This document shows, in pieces, positions 44,035 through 52,392 of a stretch of 58,838 bases of DNA (position 1 is its first letter; every line of letters begins with the position of its first letter). The translations under genes and the position numbers were made by a program. The notes below the pieces were generated by a model. That model had not been told where the DNA came from and did no database searches. It was given only the letters and a program-made list of their open reading frames with translations. The stretch comes from Alloprevotella sp. oral taxon 473 str. F0040 (GTDB taxonomy: Bacteria > Bacteroidota > Bacteroidia > Bacteroidales > Bacteroidaceae): the NCBI RefSeq assembly GCF_000318095.2, contig NZ_KB290714.1, positions 249,017-307,854 on the forward strand. Direction: 5' to 3'.

Positions 44035-44115
44035 GAACATAGACATAACAATTTAAATTCTTACTCTGATGGGCAACAAGCTTGATTTGAACCAAGCGGC
44101 CTTGCTATCAGATTG
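43992..44115 (-). ncRNA. Candidate structured small RNA
   Basis: Minus-strand transcript of about 125 bases inferred from a good promoter (44121-44128 with ATTG 20 bases upstream) and a terminator hairpin (43998-44034). The 5' half folds well: CTGAT pairs with ATCAG, GCAA with TTGC, and GCTTG with CAAGC around an 8-base loop containing TTCAAAT. No coding frame fits. The loop resembles a tRNA T-arm, but its loop has 8 bases and no acceptor stem exists. I do not recognise the RNA family. Confidence 0.5.
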
Positions 44116-44120
44116 CACTG

Positions 44121-44151
44121 CAAAGGTAGACACTTTTTGAACCTTGCACAA
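44121..44151 (-). promoter_or_regulatory. Promoter of the candidate small RNA
   Basis: TACCTTTG at 44121-44128 with TTG 20 bases upstream, fitting the -33/-7 pattern. No gene starts downstream on this strand before the terminator. Confidence 0.6.
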
Positions 44152-44397
44152 TACTCACTTGCAGTGATTTTGTGTAATCCACTATGAGAGTAGGGGCGAA
44201 ATCACTAGTTGTAGTGAGCGAAAATCCTGAAATCACGTTGTTTTGTAATTTCAAATTTGCAAAAATGGAGTTTATGGTGGTTGAACCTCTTTGATTTTCA
44301 TCATTTTGATGAGTTCTTTTTGCTACTGACACAGTGGTGAGTCGGAGAATAACGCTATGAAATGTCTATATTGTTGGCTTTTTTGCTCTAGGGCATA

Positions 44398-44445
44398 CCT
44401 ACTTTTATGTGATTGGGGATCTTGACCTACCTACTTTTAGGTGAT
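44398..44445 (+). repeat. Short direct repeat
   Basis: CCTACTTTTATGTGAT at 44398-44413 and CCTACTTTTAGGTGAT at 44430-44445, one mismatch, 32 bases apart. It lies in the otherwise empty stretch 44152-44476. Confidence 0.45.
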
Positions 44446-44476
44446 GCCTCTGTTGTTGGGCTGCCCGAAAATGCAT

Positions 44477-44514
44477 CAAAGTGGTGAAAATGCCGAAGCA
44501 AATTCACCACTTTG
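44477..44514 (-). terminator. Hairpin after the DEAD-box helicase gene
   Basis: CAAAGTGGTGAA pairs with TTCACCACTTTG (12 bp, perfect, 14-base loop), 8 bases past the stop at 44522. Confidence 0.65.
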
Positions 44515-44521
44515 GTTGAAA

Positions 44522-46747
44522 TTAGCGACTGAAGAATTGCATCCAGTCATCTTTTTTGTATTGACTGTCTTGACGGTTGCTGGAAGAGTCGTAACCACCC
44601 TTTTTGCCTTTCTTGTATGAGGGTTTGGCATCATAGCCCCCGCGGTCGGATTTGCGACTTCCTTTGCCGTAGGATTTTGTGCCGCGGTCTGAGTAGCGGT
44701 CTGATTTGTCGCGGTTGCGGTCTGATTTCTCGTAGCTGCGTTCTGATTTTCCGCGCTTACCTTCGCGACCACGAAGACGTTGGCTTGGGTCGGCATCGCT
44801 GCGGTCGGCATCGTCTACGACAACACGGCGTTCACCTACTTTGGCTTTCGCCATCTTGGCCTTCACCAGTTCTGCATCTTCCTCGGGCACTTCAAAGAAG
44901 GAACAAGTGGGCAGGAGGTCGATGCGACCAATCTCTACTTTGCCCTTGACATAGCGATTGACGAGGTTGATGATTTCGCGCGCGAAGAAGTTGTCTTTCT
45001 TACCGAAATTGAGGAAGAGACGCTTATAGCCTTCTTCTGCTTCTTGTGTGCTACCTCCTTGTTTGGCGCGCTCTTTGCGCTGTGCGCGACGTTCTGCAGC
45101 GGCTTCACCCTTTTTGTCGGGGCGATCGGTGGGCTGTACGATCTCGGGAGCATTGGCATAGTAGGAAAGGAAGCGGCCAAACTCGTTTTGTACAAGACGT
45201 TTCACGAGTTCTTCCTTGCTCAACCACTCGAGTTTGTGCATCACTTCGAGGAGGAAAGGAGCGATTTGCTCTTCGTCCACCTCGGTGTGTTCGAGTTCGT
45301 CGATGACTTTGTAGAGTTGTTTGCTGCAAATCTCTTGAGGTTCGGGGAGGATGCCGACTTCAAACTTCTTGCCAATGACGCGTTCGATGAGGCGCACTTT
45401 GCCCTTTTCGCGGATGTGGATGATGGAGATAGATGTGCCTCGCTTGCCTGCGCGACCGGTGCGGCCAGAACGGTGAGTGTAGTTTTCGACATCATCGGGC
45501 AAACCGTAGTTGATGACGTGGGTGAGTTCGTTGACATCAAGTCCACGTGCGGCAACGTCGGTAGCTACAAGGAGTTGGGTGCGGTGTTGGCGGAACTTCT
45601 GCATCGTCAAATCGCGTTGGGCTTGGGCTAAATCGCCGTGCAACGCTTCTGCGCTATAACCGTCTTTGATGAGCTGGTTGGCTACCTCTTGAGTTTCGAG
45701 GCGCGTGCGGCAGAAGATGATGCCATAGATGCGGGGGTAGTAGTCGACAATGCGCTTGAGGGCTGCATATTTGTCTTGTGCCTTGACGAGATAGTAGGTG
45801 TGATTCACGTGTTCTGCACCTTCGTTGCGGCTACCGACTACAATCTCTTGGTAGTCTTTGAGATAGCTCTTGGCGATGCGCTCAATCTCTGGTCCCATGG
45901 TGGCAGAGAAGAGGAGAGTCTGACGCTTTTCGGGGAGCGCAGCAAGAATCTCGTCGATGCTGTCGGTGAAGCCCATGTTGAGCATTTCGTCAGCTTCGTC
46001 GAGGACGATGTTGCGGACACTGTGAAGTTGCGCTACCTTGCGGTGCATCAAGTCGATGAGACGGCCTGGAGTGGCTACAATAATCTGGCAACCCTTTTTG
46101 AGTTGACGGATTTGTCCTTCAATACTCGTACCACCATAAACGGCTACGACGTGGAGTCCGTCGATGTAGCGGCTATAGTCTTTCAAGTCATCGGCAATTT
46201 GCAAGCAAAGTTCGCGTGTGGGACTGAGGATGACGACTTGGGTGGTGCGGTCTTTAGGATTGATATTTTGCAAAACGGGAAGACCATAAGCTGCGGTCTT
46301 ACCAGTGCCAGTTTGTGCCAAAGCGATGATGTCGCGATGACGTTGGCTTTCGGCAAGTGCTTCGGTGTCGAAGTCGGCATCGGCGGTCATCTCTGCGATG
46401 ACTTCGGTGCTTTCTTCGGCAGCCTCTGTGATATCGGCACCTTCTGCTGAAATAGCTGAAGCTTCTTCAGACATTACTGATGCTTCTTCAGAAGTGTGTT
46501 CGCTATCGTTAGCCGTGGGAATAAATGTGTTGGGGAATGAGGGGTTGTGGAGGAGGACGGGAATCACAGCCTCTTGGACGGGAGTGGGGTTTTCGTAGCC
46601 CATCTCGCTAATCGCGGTGAGGAGTTCTTCTCGCAAACCGAGTTCTGAAAAACTTTTCAAGGAGTAAAGGGGATAAATAAATGAGAAACTACGGTGTTTT
46701 CTCGTAAGAAATAATAGATCGGAGCGTTCTGTTCCGATTTCACCCAA
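44522..46747 (-). CDS. DEAD-box RNA helicase with acidic heptad insertion (DeaD/DbpA-like)
   Basis: ATP-dependent RNA helicase for RNA unwinding and ribosome assembly. Motifs: Q motif (GYENPTPVQ), AQTGTGKT (I), PTREL (Ia), VLDEADEML (II), SATM (III), ATDVAARGLDV (V) and HRSGRTGRAG (VI). The C-terminal part has a DbpA-type RNA-binding domain (about 590-665) and an Arg/Lys/Gly/Ser tail. A striking acidic insertion of about 70 residues (67-137) separates the Q motif from motif I. The start is uncertain: homologues usually begin at the equivalent of KSFSELGL, where a TTG at 46660 could serve. Confidence 0.93.
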   Translation of the reverse strand: MGEIGTERSDLLFLTRKHRSFSFIYPLYSLKSFSELGLREELLTAISEMGYENPTPVQEAVIPVLLHNPSFPNTFIPTANDSEHTSEEASVMSEEASAISAEGADITEAAEESTEVIAEMTADADFDTEALAESQRHRDIIALAQTGTGKTAAYGLPVLQNINPKDRTTQVVILSPTRELCLQIADDLKDYSRYIDGLHVVAVYGGTSIEGQIRQLKKGCQIIVATPGRLIDLMHRKVAQLHSVRNIVLDEADEMLNMGFTDSIDEILAALPEKRQTLLFSATMGPEIERIAKSYLKDYQEIVVGSRNEGAEHVNHTYYLVKAQDKYAALKRIVDYYPRIYGIIFCRTRLETQEVANQLIKDGYSAEALHGDLAQAQRDLTMQKFRQHRTQLLVATDVAARGLDVNELTHVINYGLPDDVENYTHRSGRTGRAGKRGTSISIIHIREKGKVRLIERVIGKKFEVGILPEPQEICSKQLYKVIDELEHTEVDEEQIAPFLLEVMHKLEWLSKEELVKRLVQNEFGRFLSYYANAPEIVQPTDRPDKKGEAAAERRAQRKERAKQGGSTQEAEEGYKRLFLNFGKKDNFFAREIINLVNRYVKGKVEIGRIDLLPTCSFFEVPEEDAELVKAKMAKAKVGERRVVVDDADRSDADPSQRLRGREGKRGKSERSYEKSDRNRDKSDRYSDRGTKSYGKGSRKSDRGGYDAKPSYKKGKKGGYDSSSNRQDSQYKKDDWMQFFSR

Positions 46748-46986
46748 ATTGTCTCCACTAAGTCGCGGAGGGGGAGCACTGCAACCAGGCTCTGCTATGG
46801 AAGAAAAAACACCAAACTTGAGAACAACAATAAGCGTTTGGGCGCGTTAGCCATATTGATTCCAATCAATCCTGCGCAATATTTCGGCTTAACTCCAAAA
46901 ATAGGGGAGTGTCTGTGACTGCTCTTGAACTGCGCAACACCATTGTTGTCTCGTCCGTTTAGCTCATTGTCGTGCTTTACACGCTG

Positions 46987-46994
46987 CAAAGGTA
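46987..46994 (-). promoter_or_regulatory. -7 box for the DEAD-box helicase
   Basis: TACCTTTG on the minus strand, implying a leader of 230-320 bases, long as in cold-regulated helicase genes. Nothing else was recognised in 46748-47036 apart from this leader. Confidence 0.5.
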
Positions 46995-47036
46995 CGGTTT
47001 TCTGTTGAGATACTCGGCTTTTGCTGGTACAATCTC

Positions 47037-47065
47037 TTGATATTCATTCTTTTTTCGTAGCTTTG
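47037..47065 (+). promoter_or_regulatory. Promoter for the WYL regulator gene
   Basis: TAGCTTTG (47058-47065) with TTG 18 bases upstream (47037-47039). It is about 95 bases before the ATG at 47161 and is divergent from the helicase promoter. Confidence 0.5.
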
Positions 47066-47160
47066 TAGAGTATCTGCTATGTCGGCTTGCGCATTGACCC
47101 TTTGCTTTGAGGCGGTGTAGATGTTTTTATTTTTGATTTTGTGACTCAAATCATTGTGCT

Positions 47161-48066
47161 ATGGAATATGACTCTCTTACTCGTGCTTTGCAATTGGCAG
47201 AAATTTTAGCTGAAGGTCAGTTCTTGACTGTGGCTCAAATGGCCGAACGCAGTCATTTGCATCCTAGAAGGGTGTATCGCTTGTTGGAGACCTTTCCGAG
47301 GGTGGGGTTGACTCTTGAGCAGCAGAGGCATAGCTACCGACTGAGAGCTGATGCTCCTTTCTTGAAACGAGTGACTTCTTTTTTGCATTTTACGCCAGAC
47401 GAGGTGCTGACCCTCCGACAGATTCTTACAGCGGTGCCGAATAGTTCGGTGCAGGCTCGGCTGTTGCGTGAGAAATTGGAACGGTCTACGAGTGAGAGCT
47501 TGTTTATTCCGCCTGATGTGGACGAGGTGACAGGTCGCAACATCCGCACTATGTTTGAGGCTATCGAAGGGGAGCGTATTGTGGTGTTGCGCGGATATAG
47601 TTCTTCGCGCAGTCAGAAGCGTGATCGCTATGTCGAGCCTTATGCTTTCTTACCTGGTAATCGGGATGTGCGTTGCTTTGAAATTAGTACGCGTACGAAC
47701 AAAACCTTTAATCTCTCCCGAGCGGAATCGGTGGAAATGGTGGATTTGCGTTGGACTTATCGAGATGAGCATCGCCCGCTGTTGGTCGATTTGTTTCACT
47801 TTTCAGGAGAAAGTACGACATTGGTGACGTTGCGTCTTGGAGTGTTGGCGAAGAGTGTGCTGCTCGATGAGTATCCGCAGGCAGAGCGCAGATTGACTCA
47901 AGAAGACGATTCACATTGGTTATGGGTGGATGAGTTTTGTTCGATGAAGGGTGTGGGGCGTTTTGTGATGGGGCTCCTTGAGGATATTGAGATTGTCGAT
48001 GCACCAGAGCTAGAGGCGTATATTGTGGAGCAAGTGTCTCGAGCTGCCTCTCGATTTGTGCAGTAG
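47161..48066 (+). CDS. WYL domain transcriptional regulator
   Basis: A 301-residue regulator with an N-terminal helix-turn-helix (about 5-60; QFLTVAQMAERSHLHPRRVYRLLETF) and a WYL domain (about 130-215) in which RDRYVEPYAFLPGNRDVRCFE is the ligand-binding core. WYL proteins sense small molecules, often nucleotides or single-stranded nucleic acid, and control stress or defence genes. No defence genes are adjacent. The divergent helicase could be a target (inference). No signal peptide or membrane segment. Confidence 0.88.
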   Translation: MEYDSLTRALQLAEILAEGQFLTVAQMAERSHLHPRRVYRLLETFPRVGLTLEQQRHSYRLRADAPFLKRVTSFLHFTPDEVLTLRQILTAVPNSSVQARLLREKLERSTSESLFIPPDVDEVTGRNIRTMFEAIEGERIVVLRGYSSSRSQKRDRYVEPYAFLPGNRDVRCFEISTRTNKTFNLSRAESVEMVDLRWTYRDEHRPLLVDLFHFSGESTTLVTLRLGVLAKSVLLDEYPQAERRLTQEDDSHWLWVDEFCSMKGVGRFVMGLLEDIEIVDAPELEAYIVEQVSRAASRFVQ

Positions 48067-48279
48067 AGGAAGGTGGTGTTGCGATAGAATGGGGGGCTGT
48101 GGTTGAGTTTGGATGGAGTTTTCTTCCTGTTTATCCACTTGAATTAAGTGTGAGAGATAGACACAAGGATTAGACAGGGGGAGTTCCGTTTTATAGTATA
48201 GGGCTTTTAATTCACCCCTGGCCATGAAAGTCGCTGCTAAGCCTTAGGTCTAAAGAGAGTCAGGGCATAAAGCGCAAAA

Positions 48280-48306
48280 AAGCCGTTCCTTTGATAGGAA
48301 CGGCTT
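48280..48306. terminator. rpsT terminator
   Basis: AAGCCGTTCCT pairs with AGGAACGGCTT (11 bp, 5-base loop), with A-tract and T-tract sides, between convergent genes. Confidence 0.8.
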
Positions 48307-48334
48307 TTAAATTCTAATTAAAGAAGGCGGAAGT

Positions 48335-48589
48335 TTAAGCCAACTTGCTTACGTGAAGCATGAGGCTAGACTTGATGTTAGCGGCCTTGTTCTTGTGGAT
48401 GATGTTCGTCTTAGCGAGCTTATCGAGCATCTTCTGTACTTTAGGAAGAAGTTCAACTGCTACAGCTTTGTCGGTAGTAGCGCGGAGCTTGCGAACTGCG
48501 TTACGCATAGTCTTAGCGTAGTAACGATTGTGCAAGCGACGAGTGGCGGTCTGACGAATTCTCTTTACCGAAGATTTGTGGTTTGCCAT
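48335..48589 (-). CDS. rpsT: 30S ribosomal protein S20
   Basis: An 84-residue basic helical protein that binds 16S rRNA near the 5' domain. The start [21 protein letters not shown] and the [22 protein letters not shown] and [13 protein letters not shown] segments are characteristic. It is monocistronic, with tRNA-Glu upstream on the same strand and a strong terminator downstream. Confidence 0.97.
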   Translation of the reverse strand: MANHKSSVKRIRQTATRRLHNRYYAKTMRNAVRKLRATTDKAVAVELLPKVQKMLDKLAKTNIIHKNKAANIKSSLMLHVSKLA

Positions 48590-48714
48590 GTGAAATGGAG
48601 TTGTTTGATTGATTAAAACTTAGAATTGACTGCCGGCACTCTTCAGCAGGAGGAATTTAGAACGTCTCACGACGGTGCTGCTTCAGACGTAGCCATTGCG
48701 AACGTAAAAGAATT

Positions 48715-48738
48715 GGGGAATTCTTTGCAGAACTCCCC
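48715..48738 (-). terminator. Terminator of the tRNA-Glu transcript
   Basis: GGGG-ATTCT/AGAA-CCCC-type hairpin with a TTGC loop, followed on the minus strand by TTCTTTT. Confidence 0.65.
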
Positions 48739-48750
48739 ACTTCGATTACT

Positions 48751-48825
48751 TGGTAGTCCCTAGGAGAGTCGAACTCCTCTTTAGAGAATGAAAATCTCTC
48801 GTCCTAACCGATAGACGAAGGGACC
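48751..48825 (-). tRNA. tRNA-Glu (TTC)
   Basis: 75 bases with encoded CCA. Acceptor GGTCCCT pairs with AGGGACT (one G-U), the T-arm has GTTCGACTC, the D-loop reads CGGTTAGGACG, and the anticodon loop TTTTCAT, closed by AGAGA/TCTCT, gives anticodon TTC. A -7 box lies at 48883-48890 on the same strand. Confidence 0.95.
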
Positions 48826-48882
48826 GTGCATGTGGGGCAGCGTCGCATCATTTAAGTGTGCCGTTGTTTCCCGATTGCGATG

Positions 48883-48890
48883 CAAAGGTA
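48883..48890 (-). promoter_or_regulatory. -7 box for tRNA-Glu
   Basis: TACCTTTG on the minus strand with CTTG 20 bases upstream, about 58 bases before the tRNA 5' end. Confidence 0.55.
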
Positions 48891-49102
48891 GAGACTTTTT
48901 CTGAAACTACCAAGTCTTTCTCCGACTTTTTTTCGTTTTTGCGCGTTTTTTCTTTGTTTTCCTCGTTTTTTGCCCATAAAAGAGCCTTTTTTCTTTGGAC
49001 TTTCGCCTAAATCAACTTTTCAATGTACCTTTGTCTTCGTTGAAAAGAAACGCTCTTTTGAGGGCGAAAGATGAAGATAGATATGACTATTGACGACTAT
49101 AT

Positions 49103-49825
49103 ATGATTATTGACGACGAAATACTGATTTTTCACGCACTTCGATATAGCGACGACCAACTCATTGTGGAAGGCTTGGCGCGAAATTATGGAAGGGTTTC
49201 TTTCGTGGTGCGTATTTCTCATGCTCCGCGAGCCAAAGTGCGGCATGTGATTTTCCAGCCGATGGCTGTGCTGGAAGTGCAATGGGAAGAAAAGCCACGT
49301 GCTAAGTTGATGCGACCGATAGCGGCTCGTGTGTCGCAACCTTGGAGTTCGCTGCATACATCTCCCATAAAGGCTGCAATCACGCTTTTTCTCGCAGAGT
49401 TTTTGTTGCAGGTCTGTCGTCACGAACAGTCTGGCGAGCTTTTCTTCGATTATCTCTTGCATAGTCTCACATGGTTGGATACCGCGGAGGAGGGTTTTGC
49501 TAATTTCCATTTGCTCTTTCTCATGCGCTTGGCGCAGTTCTTAGGTATTGCTCCGAATACGTCGGACACAGGATTGCCTTTCTTTGACCTTATGGCAGCT
49601 GAGTTTGTCTCACGCGCGCCCGCGCACGCATATTATATATATGGTGATGAGGCTAGAGCTTTCGAGCAACTCTTGCGTATGAATTTTTCAACGATGCATC
49701 TTTTTCAACTCACGCGGACGCAGCGAAATCGCATTCTAGAACTCATTCTTACCTATTATAGACTACATATTCCCTCTTTGCCAGAGTTAAAGAGCTGGGA
49801 GGTATTGCGAGAAATTTTTACGTAG
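49103..49825 (+). CDS. recO: DNA repair protein RecO
   Basis: Recombination mediator that, with RecR, loads RecA on SSB-coated DNA. The 240 residues comprise an N-terminal OB fold (about 1-80; DEILIFHALRYSDDQLIVEGLARNYGRVSFVVR) and a helical C-terminal region (TSPIKAAITLFLAEFLLQV, FFDYLLHSL, NFHLLFLMRLAQFLGI), the Bacteroidetes RecO form without the Cys zinc motif. A run of alternating GC bases (49612-49628) codes for the SRAPAHA part. Bases before the start partly repeat the first codons (ATGACTATTGACGAC). Confidence 0.9.
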   Translation: MIIDDEILIFHALRYSDDQLIVEGLARNYGRVSFVVRISHAPRAKVRHVIFQPMAVLEVQWEEKPRAKLMRPIAARVSQPWSSLHTSPIKAAITLFLAEFLLQVCRHEQSGELFFDYLLHSLTWLDTAEEGFANFHLLFLMRLAQFLGIAPNTSDTGLPFFDLMAAEFVSRAPAHAYYIYGDEARAFEQLLRMNFSTMHLFQLTRTQRNRILELILTYYRLHIPSLPELKSWEVLREIFT

Positions 49826-49851
49826 TTATTCAGGCTAAAATCAAAGAAAGA

Positions 49852-49883
49852 TTTGCGACAGTCGGCAGAAAACTGTATTTTTG
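49852..49883 (+). promoter_or_regulatory. Consensus promoter for dapB
   Basis: TTTG (49852-49855), a 20-base gap, then TATTTTTG (49876-49883). The leader is about 35 bases before the ATG at 49925. It excludes the longer open frame beginning at 49853. Confidence 0.75.
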
Positions 49884-49924
49884 TCCTTGAATCTATAATA
49901 AATAAGCAGATAAATCAGCAAAAT

Positions 49925-50680
49925 ATGAAGATAGCACTCATAGGATATGGCAAAATGGGGCACATGATTGAAGACATCGCTAAACAGCGTGGCCATGAGA
50001 TTGTGTCGATCATTGATGTCAATAATGTCAATGACTTCGAGAGTGAAGCCTTTCGTTCGGCAGAAGTAGCCATCGAATTTACAAATCCCACTGCGGCTTA
50101 TGGCAATCTGCAAAAGGCTTGGGCGCAAGGTGTAAAGGTGGTGAGTGGAAGTACGGGTTGGATTGCTGAGCATGAAGCAGAACTCAAAGCTGCTTGTGCG
50201 AACGAAGGAAAGACCCTTCTTTGGGCTTCTAACTTCTCCCTCGGAGTTGCTATCTTTGGTGCGGTCAATAAGTATTTGGCGCATATCATGAACCAGTATT
50301 CTGACTACGAAGTGAGCGTGACAGAAACTCACCATGTTCACAAACTGGATGCTCCTTCGGGCACTGCCATTACGCTTGCTGAACAAATCGTGGATCGCAT
50401 GCAGCGCAAGACGCATTGGACGAAAGGTGAGGTGCAGGAAGCTGATGGCACGATAACAGGTAGCCAAGAGAACGCTCCTGATGCACTTCGCATTGATGCT
50501 ATCCGACGTGATGAGGTGCCTGGTATTCACACGGTGAAATATGATTCGTTGGCAGACTGCATCAGCATCACCCATGATGCTCACTCGCGACAAGGTTTTG
50601 CTCTAGGTGCTGTTCTTGCTGCTGAATATGTGGCTAAGCACGAAGGTTGGCTCACTGCTGAGGATCTCTTCAATTTCTAG
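49925..50680 (+). CDS. dapB: 4-hydroxy-tetrahydrodipicolinate reductase
   Basis: NAD(P)H-dependent step of the diaminopimelate and lysine pathway. The 251 residues show the Rossmann start MKIALIGYGKMGHMIE, VVSGSTGW, the substrate-binding ETHHVHKLDAPSGTA motif with the catalytic His pair and Lys, and a C-terminal HDAHSRQGFALGAVLAAEY. Like other Bacteroidetes forms it is shorter than the E. coli enzyme. It is followed at 125 bases by lepB on the same strand and is probably co-transcribed. It ends in TAG. Confidence 0.96.
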   Translation: MKIALIGYGKMGHMIEDIAKQRGHEIVSIIDVNNVNDFESEAFRSAEVAIEFTNPTAAYGNLQKAWAQGVKVVSGSTGWIAEHEAELKAACANEGKTLLWASNFSLGVAIFGAVNKYLAHIMNQYSDYEVSVTETHHVHKLDAPSGTAITLAEQIVDRMQRKTHWTKGEVQEADGTITGSQENAPDALRIDAIRRDEVPGIHTVKYDSLADCISITHDAHSRQGFALGAVLAAEYVAKHEGWLTAEDLFNF

Positions 50681-50805
50681 AATAATATGTGTGAATCTTA
50701 TTATGGGAGTCTTGCAGATTGCAGATGATGCTTGCAAAAAGTAGGACTTCGTTGCCAAAGATTCTACCTTCTATTTCCTTACTATCCATCATAAATCCTT
50801 GATTT

Positions 50806-52239
50806 ATGCTCAAAATGCCTAAAGTCACGCGCCGTCAATGGGTACTCTTTGGAGTGGTTACTGCGCTTTATCTTCTTTTCCTTCTCTGGGTTGAGTCTTG
50901 GTGGGGACTCCTTGTTGTGCCCTTCATCTATGATCTCTACATCAGTCGTAAAATCAACTGGGGATGGTGGCGCACTAGTCCTGACCCCATTGTGAGAACG
51001 GTGATGAGTTGGGTGGATGCGATTGTTTTTGCACTCGTGGCTATCTACTTTATCAATCAATACTTCTTCCAAAACTTCGTCATCCCCTCTTCCTCGCTCG
51101 AGAAGACTTTGTTGACTGGGGATTATCTCCTGGTGTCTAAGCTAAGTTATGGCCCTCGTATTCCACAAACTCCCCTCACGATGCCCCTCACTCAGCACAA
51201 CCTTCCAGTGTGGCTAGGAGGTGGTAAGAGCTATATCGAATGGCCACAATGGGATTACCGTCGTGTCAAAGGCTTGGGACGAGTGCAGGTGGGAGACATT
51301 GTGGTTTTCAACTATCCTTCGGGAGACACCGTAGCCAGCAACTTCCAGAATCAAGACTATTATGGGCTTGTGTATTCCACGGGTGCGCAGGCGCTCGGTA
51401 TCAACGAACCCAGTGACTCGCTTTCTCCTCAAGAGCAACGCGCAGCCTTTGCCAAGATTTATGGTATAGGGCAGCAGATACTCAAGCAAAATGCAGAAGT
51501 GGGAGAAATAATTTCTCGTCCTGTTGATCGTCGTGAGAACTATGTTAAGCGTTGTGTGGCGATAGCTGGCCAAACGCTCCAAATCAAAAACAACGACATC
51601 TATGTGAATGGTAAGAAACAAGCTCGACCAGAACACATGCAGCTCGTCTATAACGTGCGTTTCAAGCAAGCTCCTAGCGTAGATTTCTTGAAAGATAATG
51701 GCGTAACGCGTGAAGACTTGTCTCGTGCAACAGATGGCCAGGTTATTAGCATGCCGCTCACTGCTCAACTCTACAACTACTTCAAGCAGCATCCCGAGGT
51801 AGCTACGATTGATGGTAAGGAACCTAGCTGGAATCACTGGCTCTTTCCGCTCAATATGGCCAAGAATTGGACAACTTCTGATTATGGTCCTGTTTGGGTT
51901 CCACAAAAAGGGGCAACTATTCAGCTCACGCTTGAGAATCTCCCCTTATATGAACGTTGCATCGCCATTTATGAAGGCAATAAATTGCAGGTGAAAGACG
52001 ATAAAATCATTATCAATGACAAGGTAGCTAATAGTTACACCTTCAAGATGGACTATTATTGGATGATGGGTGACAACCGTGACCTCTCTGCCGACTCCCG
52101 ATTCTGGGGATTTGTTCCTGAAGATCATATTGTGGGCAAACCTCTTATGGTGTGGCTCTCCCTTGATTCCGACTATGGTTTGTTCGATGGCAAAATCCGA
52201 TGGAATCGCACCTTTAAGTGGGTAGGTGATATTCAATAG
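50806..52239 (+). CDS. lepB: Signal peptidase I
   Basis: Membrane serine protease that removes Sec signal peptides. Hydrophobic segments lie at about 13-30, 33-45 and 65-85. The catalytic Ser is in VIPSSSLEKTLLTGDYLLVSK, the catalytic Lys in RRENYVKRCVAIAG, and the C-terminal box is GDNRDLSADSR. The 477 residues are far more than the E. coli enzyme, with a long insert between the Ser and Lys boxes and another after the Lys box, the usual Bacteroidales form. Start at 50806 or three codons later (MPKVTRR). Confidence 0.95.
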   Translation: MLKMPKVTRRQWVLFGVVTALYLLFLLWVESWWGLLVVPFIYDLYISRKINWGWWRTSPDPIVRTVMSWVDAIVFALVAIYFINQYFFQNFVIPSSSLEKTLLTGDYLLVSKLSYGPRIPQTPLTMPLTQHNLPVWLGGGKSYIEWPQWDYRRVKGLGRVQVGDIVVFNYPSGDTVASNFQNQDYYGLVYSTGAQALGINEPSDSLSPQEQRAAFAKIYGIGQQILKQNAEVGEIISRPVDRRENYVKRCVAIAGQTLQIKNNDIYVNGKKQARPEHMQLVYNVRFKQAPSVDFLKDNGVTREDLSRATDGQVISMPLTAQLYNYFKQHPEVATIDGKEPSWNHWLFPLNMAKNWTTSDYGPVWVPQKGATIQLTLENLPLYERCIAIYEGNKLQVKDDKIIINDKVANSYTFKMDYYWMMGDNRDLSADSRFWGFVPEDHIVGKPLMVWLSLDSDYGLFDGKIRWNRTFKWVGDIQ

Positions 52240-52323
52240 TCGGAAAGTATCACCCCAAGGCTTGATAAATTCACGTTTAGGTAGGAGCAACGTTGTTGCT
52301 ACTCTCCATAGATTAAAAAAGAA

Positions 52324-52365
52324 ATGGGATGCACCGCTTATTAAAGATAAGGAAGTGCATCCCAT
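52324..52365 (+). terminator. lepB terminator
   Basis: ATGGGATGCAC pairs with GTGCATCCCAT (11 bp, extended inside), followed by ACTTATTTTTA. It is only 28 bases before the next start. Confidence 0.75.
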
Positions 52366-52392
52366 ACTTATTTTTATACCTACGATATTGCT

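Noticed and set aside
44040-44115. Possible tRNA on the minus strand (GGTTCAAATC-like T-arm)
   Set aside because: The T-loop would be 8 bases, no acceptor stem or D-arm can be formed, and no anticodon arm is present. Reported instead as a structured small RNA.
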